Assembly (NCBI RefSeq): GCF_019749255.1
Contig: NZ_JACWFH010000035.1
Coordinates: forward strand, 1 to 64,000
Length of the DNA stretch: 64,000 nt
Direction: 5' to 3'
DNA from: Mesobacillus maritimus
GTDB lineage: Bacteria > Bacillota > Bacilli > Bacillales > Cytobacillaceae
The notes below the pieces were generated by a model, which saw nothing but the letters and a program-made list of their open reading frames with translations, made no database searches and had not been told where the DNA came from. How positions within the stretch are numbered: the stretch's first letter is position 1; each line of letters opens with the position of its first letter. Positions 57,201 to 64,000 of the stretch are shown in pieces. The position numbers were made by a program, and so were the translations under genes.

Positions 57201-57629
57201 ATGGCTAAATATACTAAAGATGATATCATTGCTCAAGCAAAAGAACTTGCGAAAATGGTTGCCGAAACAGAAGAAGTAGATTTCTTTAAGCGTGCAGAAG
57301 CACAAATTCAAGGGAATGAAAAAGTCAGCATGCTGATTTCTTCTATTAAAGGGTTACAAAAGCAAGCAGTGAACTTCCAGCATTATGGGAAACCAGAAGC
57401 ATTGAAAAAAACGGAAGCTAAAATTGAGAAGCTTGAAGCAGAACTAGATGAAATTCCAGTAGTGCAACAGTTTAAAGAATCTCAAGTCGAAGTAAATGAT
57501 TTGCTGCAAATTATTGCCTCAACAATTTCCAATACGGTAACAGATGAAATTCTTGAATCTACCGGCGGTGACGTATTGCGCGGTCAAACAGGCGCGGAGC
57601 TTGCTAAAGGCTCAAGCTGTAGCCACTAA
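57201..57629 (+). CDS. ricA: RicA (YmcA), RicAFT complex subunit
   Basis: RicA (142 residues) is part of the RicA-RicF-RicT complex. This complex carries 4Fe-4S clusters and steers RNase Y cleavage, sporulation, competence and biofilm in B. subtilis. The protein is mostly helical (YheA/YmcA-like) and ends KGSSCSH with a cysteine near the C-terminus, a likely cluster ligand. It is tightly coupled to miaB. Confidence 0.92.
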   Translation: MAKYTKDDIIAQAKELAKMVAETEEVDFFKRAEAQIQGNEKVSMLISSIKGLQKQAVNFQHYGKPEALKKTEAKIEKLEAELDEIPVVQQFKESQVEVNDLLQIIASTISNTVTDEILESTGGDVLRGQTGAELAKGSSCSH

Positions 57630-57666
57630 ACTTATCGGGTGTTAGGATACTTTCCAGTAAATGGAT

Positions 57667-57689
57667 GGTGCCTAGCACCTTATTTTTTT
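57667..57689 (+). terminator. ricA terminator
   Basis: GGTGC/GCACC hairpin followed by TTATTTTTTT. Downstream, GGCATA/TATGCC arms (57728-57747) form another palindrome of unknown role. Confidence 0.65.
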
Positions 57690-57784
57690 CTCCTTTCTGA
57701 GACCTTTAAGAACCTTTCATCGTGTTGGGCATATCATGTTGTATGCCTTTGATAATCCTTGGGATTTAGATAAAAATCATCTCG

Positions 57785-57813
57785 CACACTAGTCTACTGT
57801 CCCGCATAGGATG
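57785..57813 (+). promoter_or_regulatory. Candidate sigma-K promoter for cotE
   Basis: CACA (57785-57788), 16 bases, CATAGGATG (57805-57813). The spacing is the same as in the dpaA promoter at 21160. B. subtilis cotE has sigma-E and sigma-K promoters. I see no good sigma-E match here. Confidence 0.55.
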
Positions 57814-57845
57814 AATTGAAACTGATTGAGGAGGGTTCGCTCGCA

Positions 57846-58394
57846 ATGGGAGAATACAGAGAGATTATCACGAAAGCTGTCGTAGCGAAGGGACGTAAAT
57901 TCACACAGTCCAATCATACGATCTGCCCACCACATGATCCAAGTAGTATTCTTGGCTGCTGGGTCATTAACCACAAATATAAGGCGAAAAAGTCCGGGAA
58001 AACAGTTGAGGTCAATGGTTCCTATGATATCAACGTTTGGTACTCTTTTGATGATAATACAAGAACAGAAGTTGTTACTGAAAAAGTGACATATTGTGAT
58101 GTCATCAAATTAAAGTACCGTGACCCGGATTGCATCGATGATCATGAAGTACTCGTTCAAGTTCTTCAACAGCCAAACTGCATCGAAGCAGTCATTTCAC
58201 CGAATGGCAACAAAATTATTGTTCATGTCGAAAGAGAATTCATAACTGAAGTGATTGGTGAAACAAAGGTATGCGTTGCCATCAATCCTGATGGTTGTGA
58301 AGACTGTGATGATGACGAATGGGGCCTTGAAGTCGAGGACGATGAGTTTGAGGACTTAAATCCTGATTTCCTTTTAGGAACAGAAGAAGAATAG
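57846..58394 (+). CDS. cotE: Spore outer coat morphogenetic protein CotE
   Basis: CotE directs assembly of the outer spore coat on the mother-cell side of the forespore. ATG 57846 follows GAGGAGGG, giving 182 residues; the upstream TTG at 57816 precedes the site and is rejected. [36 protein letters not shown] and [14 protein letters not shown] follow the family closely. The C-terminus is strongly acidic. It has more cysteines than the B. subtilis protein as I recall it, including CEDCDDD near 160. Confidence 0.96.
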   Translation: MGEYREIITKAVVAKGRKFTQSNHTICPPHDPSSILGCWVINHKYKAKKSGKTVEVNGSYDINVWYSFDDNTRTEVVTEKVTYCDVIKLKYRDPDCIDDHEVLVQVLQQPNCIEAVISPNGNKIIVHVEREFITEVIGETKVCVAINPDGCEDCDDDEWGLEVEDDEFEDLNPDFLLGTEEE

Positions 58395-58399
58395 GCACG

Positions 58400-58432
58400 A
58401 ACTAGGAAGGTAGTACTTCCTAGTTTTTTTTT
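58400..58432 (+). terminator. cotE terminator
   Basis: AACTAGGAAG/CTTCCTAGTT hairpin followed by at least eight T. Confidence 0.92.
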
Positions 58433-58462
58433 GCTTAAAGTTCAAAATGTTATCTAGGTTGA

Positions 58463-58605
58463 CTGCATGGGCCGAATGGTGCAGGAAAACTACGATCATT
58501 CAAATTTTTACAGGTTTATTTCCACCTTCGAGTGGTGGAAAGCTCCCAAAAGCTCAAGGTTTAATTGGCATTGTTCCCCAGGAAATAGCATTCCTTAAAA
58601 TATGA
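58463..58605 (+). pseudogene. Decayed ABC transporter ATPase fragment
   Basis: Reading from 58463 gives LHGPNGAGK, a Walker A. One base is then missing in the A run at 58486-58489, and the next frame continues TTIIQIFTGLFPPSSGGK and LIGIVPQEIAFL, the segment leading to the Q-loop, until TGA at 58603. There is no start codon, the frame is broken within Walker A, residues between SSGG and LIGIVPQ appear deleted, and the rest of the protein is absent. It lies 30 bases after the cotE terminator and 150 bases before the EcsB-like gene, on the opposite strand to it. Confidence 0.8.
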
Positions 58606-58710
58606 GTACAAAATAGAATTAAAATTTTGGGTTAGAATTTACGTTTAAGTTTTACGAAGGCATGGATTTAGTGTTCTCTTTTAGGGAATAGGCTTGAAGA
58701 AAATAAATTT

Positions 58711-58750
58711 GAAAGCCAAGTTCTGATGTGCTTTCAGTGCTTGGCTTTCT
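58711..58750 (-). terminator. Terminator of the EcsAB-like pair
   Basis: AAAGCCAAG/CTTGGCTTT arms just beyond the end of the minus-strand EcsB-like gene, followed on that strand by a T-rich stretch. Confidence 0.7.
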
Positions 58751-58754
58751 GAAA

Positions 58755-59954
58755 TTAAAGCATGACAAATGTTAGAAGAAAACGACCGACCAAAGCGGAT
58801 AGAAGGACCAGAAGAAGTCCGATAATGACAAGAGACCAAAGAACTCTCTTTCGAGCGGTAAAAAAAGCATCGGTTTCTCGATATTTTTTTGTTAATGGGT
58901 GGGAAATCGTGATTTGACTCCAGATGGACATGAGCCAAGAACGTAACATCACAATAAAGGCAATAAAAACTACTGTTTTAATCCAAACCGGAGGCACGAA
59001 AATGAGCGCTACAGCTGTAACCGATACAATTTGGAGAAATCCGCTCCAATAGGCAGAATTCCTTATGAAAACTTTTATGAATAGCTCTGAAAATCCGGTC
59101 TCTGCATTTCTTCTTTTAAAAATTCGCTTAGATTTACGATAGAACCATGGACGTTTTCGGCTTGAAACCTTCACCTTCTCCAACTCAGGTGAGAGGGTAA
59201 GTACAGAGTTCATATACTTATTCCGTTCCTCTTGTTCAATTGCCAAAACCTCTTCAAAGTTGGAAAGCTTTGAGAGATGCGGGGCATAGAGAGCTACCGC
59301 CAGGGCGGTGAACAGAAAGCATGCAAGGGTTGGCAATAGCAAACTTTCATGAATCCAGAAGCCATAAATAAACTGAATGCTCCAGCTCCCCAAAACGAAC
59401 ACTAGTCCACGGCAAACACCTCTGACAAATTTCCCTTCAATCTTTTTCAGCTTTGGTTTGAGGGCCATTACAAACCATTTTAATGTTGTTAATAGAACAA
59501 AGAAGAGAAGAACCTGTGTAAATGTATACTGGTAAGTATGGATGAAAAACGGTAAAAACAATAAGGTAACACACCCAATCCCTAGGGCATGAAACAAAAG
59601 AGAATAACCGTAGCTAATCCTTTTAAGTGCAACCAATAGCACAGGGTGTTTGACCAGGAATACCTTGTCTGCTTCTTGAATAAAAGTACGGTAGTTTCCG
59701 GTCCAAGCTGCTAGATATCCTAATACAATAAACAGAACAAAAGGAATTTGTTCAATCCAATCAGGCTGGTCAACCCACCAGGAACGATAAATAAATCCGA
59801 ATACTACAAGCCAGGGAAGCAAGATATACACAATGACGGTCCAATCCAAAATAGAACGGAAAATTCGCGTTTGAAACTTCCATTCTCCCACTAATCGTTG
59901 GAAAAATAGAGTAAAAGTACTCATTTGCAGACGACTGGTAGAAATACTATTCAT
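58755..59954 (-). CDS. EcsB-like ABC transporter membrane protein
   Basis: This is an integral membrane protein of 399 residues from ATG 59954, the start that follows AAGGAAAAG. A TTG at 59972 extends it by six residues. About eight hydrophobic helices fall in two groups (about 35-130 and 150-240, then 290-390) separated by a basic loop. Size and arrangement fit the EcsB family, the partner of EcsA, which in B. subtilis affects exoprotein secretion, competence and membrane proteolysis. It overlaps the ATPase gene by 8 bases. Whether this is the main ecs locus or a paralogue cannot be told here. Confidence 0.75.
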   Translation of the reverse strand: MNSISTSRLQMSTFTLFFQRLVGEWKFQTRIFRSILDWTVIVYILLPWLVVFGFIYRSWWVDQPDWIEQIPFVLFIVLGYLAAWTGNYRTFIQEADKVFLVKHPVLLVALKRISYGYSLLFHALGIGCVTLLFLPFFIHTYQYTFTQVLLFFVLLTTLKWFVMALKPKLKKIEGKFVRGVCRGLVFVLGSWSIQFIYGFWIHESLLLPTLACFLFTALAVALYAPHLSKLSNFEEVLAIEQEERNKYMNSVLTLSPELEKVKVSSRKRPWFYRKSKRIFKRRNAETGFSELFIKVFIRNSAYWSGFLQIVSVTAVALIFVPPVWIKTVVFIAFIVMLRSWLMSIWSQITISHPLTKKYRETDAFFTARKRVLWSLVIIGLLLVLLSALVGRFLLTFVML

Positions 59955-60660
59955 AATCTTTTCCTTCAGCAATTAAATGAAAACAGTCATAAAGGGAACC
60001 GCCCGGCAGATTACATTGTTGGCGGATTTCGTCCAATGTGCCCTGTGCAGCTAACCGGCCTTGATGAATCAAAAGGAAACGATCGCATACCCTTTCGGCC
60101 GTATCCAAGACATGCGTCGACATTAAAATGCCTGCCCCTCTTGTTCGTTCCGCCTCGATTGAAGATAAAAATAATTTCATCGCATTCGGATCTAGCCCAA
60201 TAAAAGGCTCATCGATAATATAAATCGAAGGACTAACAATAAGAGATAAAATAAGCATCGCCTTTTGCTGCATCCCTTTAGAGTAAGTGTTAGGCAGTTC
60301 ATGGGCATGATCTGTGAGCTTATAGGCGTCCAATAACTCTTTTGCCTTCTTTTTATAGTCGCGATCAACTAACCCCTCAACAGCCGCAATAAAATCAAGA
60401 TGTTCCCATAATGTTAATTCATCATAAAAGATTGGCCGTTCAGGGACATAGGAATAGTTTTTATCTTTTTTAAACTCTATTATACCGTCCAGCTCAGCCA
60501 TCAAGCCTAGGATGCTTTTGATGGTGGTACTTTTACCAGCCCCGTTCGGACCAATCAGCCCAATTAATTCACCTGACTCAATACTAAAGTGAATATCATG
60601 AATAATAGTTTTATCAATCTCATACCCAGCTTTGTTTATAGAAGCCTTAAGTAATGACAA
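59947..60660 (-). CDS. EcsA-like ABC transporter ATP-binding protein
   Basis: This is a 237-residue ABC ATPase on the minus strand. TTG 60660 follows GGAGGGTGATCAT. Walker A is GPNGAGKST (about 37-45). The Q-loop region reads YSYVPERPIFYDELTLWEHL, the signature is YSKGMQQK instead of LSGGQ, Walker B is IYIIDEPFIGLD, and the switch His lies in LMSTHVLD. YVPE and the SKGM signature resemble EcsA. It is coupled to the EcsB-like gene, and its Walker A differs from that of the nearby pseudogene fragment. Confidence 0.85.
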   Translation of the reverse strand: MSLLKASINKAGYEIDKTIIHDIHFSIESGELIGLIGPNGAGKSTTIKSILGLMAELDGIIEFKKDKNYSYVPERPIFYDELTLWEHLDFIAAVEGLVDRDYKKKAKELLDAYKLTDHAHELPNTYSKGMQQKAMLILSLIVSPSIYIIDEPFIGLDPNAMKLFLSSIEAERTRGAGILMSTHVLDTAERVCDRFLLIHQGRLAAQGTLDEIRQQCNLPGGSLYDCFHLIAEGKDYE

Positions 60661-61178
60661 ATGATCACCCTCCTTCCTAAAAGTTGCAAAAGAAATAGTA
60701 TTCAGATTATTTAACAGTTATGATTATATCATTTTCGATAAGGTTGGTTCGAAAAATAGACTCTAGGAGGATACAAAATACAAAGTCATTTGGAAAATGG
60801 AAGGTCACATGAAATGAAATCTCGTAAACAAATAAGAGAAGAGGATAACCAAAACTAGATTAGAAAATAAAAGATTATACTGGTTCGATTTTATAGATAA
60901 GACAAGTAGTATGGTCGGCTTTTACAGGTATTATTGGGTTCACATTCATGAAAACTGGTTTCAGTTTCTAGGATTTTTTGATTAAACAGGATCTCTGTAT
61001 TTATAAAAGAATTGACGCGAAGCATATAATCTTTTTTAAATTAGGGTAGGTAGGATAGACAGTCCTTTTTCCAGAACTCCCCTTTAAAAATCACGAATTG
61101 AAGAAAAAGTGAGATTGAAATTATGATATAATGGGTTTTTAGAATGATGTCGAAACAAGATGATTTTGGGGGATTTTT
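60661..61178. promoter_or_regulatory. Divergent intergenic region between the EcsA-like gene and mutS
   Basis: About 518 bases without a gene. On the minus strand, TG-A-TATAAT (60723-60728 is the -10) is a candidate promoter for the Ecs-like pair. On the plus strand, TATG-A-TATAAT (61122-61132) is an extended -10 for mutS, about 47 bases before its start. The middle is AT-rich with no long frame, clear hairpin or repeat. Confidence 0.5.
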
Positions 61179-63893
61179 ATGGCAGCTTATACGCCGATGA
61201 TTATGCAATATTTACAGATTAAGGCAGATTATCAGGATGCCTTTTTATTTTTTCGCCTAGGCGACTTTTATGAAATGTTTTTTGACGATGCCATCAAAGC
61301 ATCTCAGGAATTAGAAATTACATTAACGAGTCGTGAAGGCGGTGGGGAAAATAAAATTCCAATGTGCGGTGTACCCTACCATTCGGCTAAAGGATATATA
61401 GAACAGCTTATTCAAAAAGGATATAAGGTTGCGATTTGTGAACAAATGGAGGACGCCAAGGCCACTAAAGGAATGGTTCGACGTGAGGTTGTCCAGCTCA
61501 TTACTCCTGGTACGCTTATGGAAGGTAGAGGATTAAGTGAGAAGGAGAATAACTTCATAGCAACGGTTACTACTTTTAAGGATGGTACTTACGGGTTTGC
61601 CTGCAGTGATTTATCTACAGGAGAAAGTAGGGTAACCATTCTTTCAGGGAGTGTGGAGGAAGTTCTTAATGAACTATCATTATCAGGTGCGAAGGAAGTG
61701 GTCCTTGATACTGCAACCCCAGAGGAACTTCAAAAGAAATTAAAAGAACGATCTGTGCTTGCTTTCTCCTTTGAGGACAATCTTGAAATCAATGAAAGCT
61801 ATCAACATCTCCTCTCTGAATTAGAAGATTCTAAATTGCAGTTGATTGCAGCAAGACTATTCAATTATCTTCACCGTACTCAAAAGCGGAATTTAGACCA
61901 CCTGCAGCCGGTTGTTTCGTATGAAGTAGAACAATTTATGAAAATTGACTACTTTTCAAAGCGGAATCTTGAGTTAACAGAAACCATTCGCTCTACAGCG
62001 AAGAAAGGATCACTTCTATGGTTACTCGATGAAACCAAAACAGCCATGGGGGGCAGAATGTTAAAGCAATGGATCAATCGCCCTTTGCTTCAGGTAAAAG
62101 GAATTCAATGGAGACAGTCGATTGTTGAATTGTTTATGACGAGCTTCTTCGAACGCCATGAAATTAGAGAAATGCTCAAGGAAGTCTATGATTTAGAACG
62201 CTTAGCTGGACGTGTTGCATTTGGAAATGTCAATGCGCGCGACCTTGTTCAATTAAAGAAATCATTGCAGCAAATTCCCATATTAAAACAAACGCTCGTA
62301 GCGATGGGGGATGAGGCTGCGGTTCAGTTGGCTGAAAATCTTGATCCTTGTGAGGAAGTAACAGATTTATTAGAACAGGCATTGATAGAAAATCCGCCAA
62401 TTTCAATAAAAGAAGGAAATATCATACAGGATGGCTACGATGAACGGCTTGATCAGTATCGCGATGCAAGTCGAAACGGAAAGACCTGGATTGCGAGTTT
62501 AGAGCGTCAGGAACGAGAAAAGACAGGCATTAAGTCGTTGAAGATTGGCTATAACAGAGTGTTTGGCTACTATATTGAAGTGACAAAGGCAAATCTGCAT
62601 CTGTTAACAGAAGGCCAATATGAGCGGAAGCAGACATTATCGAATGCGGAACGATTCATTACCCCTGAATTAAAAGAAAAAGAGGACTTAATTTTACAGG
62701 CTGAAGAAAAAATCGTTGAACTAGAATACGAGATTTTCGTAACGATTAGGGAAACGGTAAAAGAATACATCCCTAGACTCCAAGCGCTTGCCAAAGCTGT
62801 GAGTGAGCTTGATGTTCTCACAAGTTTTGCTGAATTGAGCGAACAGCGCCATTATATAAAACCTCTTTTTACAAATGAACGGAAAGTGGTCTTGAAAGAT
62901 GGTCGCCATCCAGTCGTGGAAAAAGTCATGTCTGCACAGGAGTATGTTCCGAATGATTGCTTCATGGACCAAGATCGTGAATTGCTCCTAATTACAGGAC
63001 CAAATATGTCGGGGAAAAGTACCTATATGAGGCAGATTGCCTTAACAGCCATCATGGCGCAAATCGGTTGCTTTGTCCCAGCTGCTGAGGCGGTGCTCCC
63101 TGTCTTTGATCAGGTGTTTACGAGAATTGGGGCTGCCGATGATTTAATATCTGGCCAAAGTACATTCATGGTTGAAATGCTTGAAGCGAATAATGCAATC
63201 GCGAACGCTACAGAAAACAGTTTGATTTTATTTGATGAAATTGGACGGGGGACTTCCACTTACGATGGAATGGCACTAGCGCAAGCGATTATTGAATACA
63301 TTCATGACCGAATTGGTGCGAAAACCTTGTTTTCCACGCACTATCATGAGCTGACTTCTTTGGTTGAAGAATTAACAAAGCTGAAGAATGTTCACGTTTC
63401 TGCGGTTGAACAAAATGGGAAAGTTGTTTTTCTTCATAAAATTAAAGAAGGTGCAGCCGATAAAAGTTATGGAATTCATGTTGCTCAGCTAGCCGATTTA
63501 CCAGCGGACCTTATCACTCGTGCGGCTGAAATTCTTGAGGCACTTGAAAAGAAGGACGAGCTGTCGAATGGAACGAGCCTTTCAGTAGCGAGTCGGAGCA
63601 TCGTACAAGAGCAGAGAACAAGCAGCGAATCTGTTGTCGCGGAGACTGTTATCGCTGATGAGCCACTTGAAGAGAAGTCAGTTTCCCAGGAGCAAACTGT
63701 AACGGATCAGACAGAAGAGTCAGCAGGACAGTTGTCTTTCTTTGATGAAGTATCTGTATCCGTTAAAAATTCTGGTCCTAGTAAAAAAGAAAAACGTGTT
63801 CTCGAGAAATTAACAGAATTAGATATCCTTGATATGACTCCGCTTGAGGCGATGAATACTCTTTATGAATTGCAGCGGAAGTTGAAGAAGTAA
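61179..63893 (+). CDS. mutS: DNA mismatch repair protein MutS
   Basis: MutS (904 residues) recognises mismatches and recruits MutL. ATG 61179 follows GGGGGAT. The N-terminal mismatch-binding domain has the Phe-x-Glu motif in FYEMFFDDA (about 30-38). The clamp and lever domains follow, and then the ATPase with Walker [10 protein letters not shown] (607-615), [16 protein letters not shown] and STHYHEL. The C-terminal linker (about 795-860) is longer than in B. subtilis MutS (858 residues as I recall). It carries QLSFFDE, the beta-clamp binding motif. Confidence 0.97.
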   Translation: MAAYTPMIMQYLQIKADYQDAFLFFRLGDFYEMFFDDAIKASQELEITLTSREGGGENKIPMCGVPYHSAKGYIEQLIQKGYKVAICEQMEDAKATKGMVRREVVQLITPGTLMEGRGLSEKENNFIATVTTFKDGTYGFACSDLSTGESRVTILSGSVEEVLNELSLSGAKEVVLDTATPEELQKKLKERSVLAFSFEDNLEINESYQHLLSELEDSKLQLIAARLFNYLHRTQKRNLDHLQPVVSYEVEQFMKIDYFSKRNLELTETIRSTAKKGSLLWLLDETKTAMGGRMLKQWINRPLLQVKGIQWRQSIVELFMTSFFERHEIREMLKEVYDLERLAGRVAFGNVNARDLVQLKKSLQQIPILKQTLVAMGDEAAVQLAENLDPCEEVTDLLEQALIENPPISIKEGNIIQDGYDERLDQYRDASRNGKTWIASLERQEREKTGIKSLKIGYNRVFGYYIEVTKANLHLLTEGQYERKQTLSNAERFITPELKEKEDLILQAEEKIVELEYEIFVTIRETVKEYIPRLQALAKAVSELDVLTSFAELSEQRHYIKPLFTNERKVVLKDGRHPVVEKVMSAQEYVPNDCFMDQDRELLLITGPNMSGKSTYMRQIALTAIMAQIGCFVPAAEAVLPVFDQVFTRIGAADDLISGQSTFMVEMLEANNAIANATENSLILFDEIGRGTSTYDGMALAQAIIEYIHDRIGAKTLFSTHYHELTSLVEELTKLKNVHVSAVEQNGKVVFLHKIKEGAADKSYGIHVAQLADLPADLITRAAEILEALEKKDELSNGTSLSVASRSIVQEQRTSSESVVAETVIADEPLEEKSVSQEQTVTDQTEESAGQLSFFDEVSVSVKNSGPSKKEKRVLEKLTELDILDMTPLEAMNTLYELQRKLKK

Positions 63894-63936
63894 TCTAAAA
63901 GACGTACAAACAGAAACCACACGAGGGGGGACTTGG

Positions 63937-64000
63937 ATGGGAAAAATCAAACAGCTTGATGATGCATTATCCAATAAAATTGCTGCTGGTGAGGTTGTTG
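63937..64000 (+). CDS. mutL: DNA mismatch repair protein MutL (5' end only)
   Basis: ATG 63937 follows GAGGGGGGACTTGG, 43 bases after mutS. The 21 visible codons read MGKIKQLDDALSNKIAAGEVV, the start of the GHKL ATPase domain of MutL, with the ATP-binding NKIAAGEV. The gene runs out of the window. mutS-mutL adjacency is conserved in Bacillus. Confidence 0.93.
   Translation, partial: MGKIKQLDDALSNKIAAGEVV

Overview
The window is chromosomal DNA of a low-GC, endospore-forming Bacillota, most likely a member of the Bacillaceae other than Bacillus subtilis itself. The gene order follows the conserved polC-to-mutL arc of Bacillus, and proteins resemble B. subtilis counterparts throughout. Sporulation genes (dpaA/dpaB, spoIIIE, spoVS, cotE) place it among spore formers. 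A 2-oxoacid:ferredoxin oxidoreductase pair between spoVS and miaB, and an Ecs-type ABC transporter between cotE and mutS, differ from the B. subtilis layout as I know it. There are no rRNA, tRNA, phage or CRISPR loci.

Layout: (1) 1-7410, polC, preceded by a 53-bp tandem repeat and split by a complete 2,677-nt group II intron (3266-5942) that encodes a reverse transcriptase/maturase with an HNH endonuclease. The intron lies inside the polymerase active-site motif PDIDLN. (2) 7411-15600, translation and RNA genes rimP-nusA-ylxR-ylxQ-infB-ylxP-rbfA, then truB-ribF and rpsO. A 239-bp structured intergenic repeat separates rbfA from truB. (3) 15601-20940, pnp, ylxY, mlpA, ymxH. (4) 20941-26265, dipicolinate synthase dpaAB and the lysine/DAP genes asd-dapG-dapA, which supply the precursor for dipicolinate. 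(5) 26266-31975, rnjB, tepA, ylzJ, spoIIIE. (6) 31976-39120, a GntR regulator, a nucleoside ABC importer (nupNOPQ type) and a membrane diguanylate cyclase. (7) 39121-45655, ymfF-ymfH-ymfI-ymfJ-ymfK-ymfM-pgsA. (8) 45656-51840, cinA-recA, rny, ymdB, spoVS. (9) 51841-54850, korAB behind a promoter with a CcpA-like site. (10) 54851-64000, a 51-bp tandem repeat array, miaB-ricA-cotE, a decayed ABC ATPase fragment, an Ecs-type ABC pair on the minus strand, mutS and the first codons of mutL.

The strongest observation is the group II intron in the essential replicative polymerase gene. Its boundaries can be set to the base: joining 3265 to 5943 restores PDIDLNFSGEYQ and a 1,442-residue PolC. The two catalytic aspartates of that motif are in the upstream exon and the third expected one is downstream, so chromosome replication should depend on intron splicing. 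Secondary observations are two sigma-K-type promoters of identical geometry (dpaA and cotE), a paired operator-like motif in the GntR/nup locus, a promoter/cre overlap at korA, a sequence complementary to the spoVS ribosome-binding site, and two unrelated intergenic tandem arrays. All assignments come from reading the sequence and recalled family knowledge; no database search was run.
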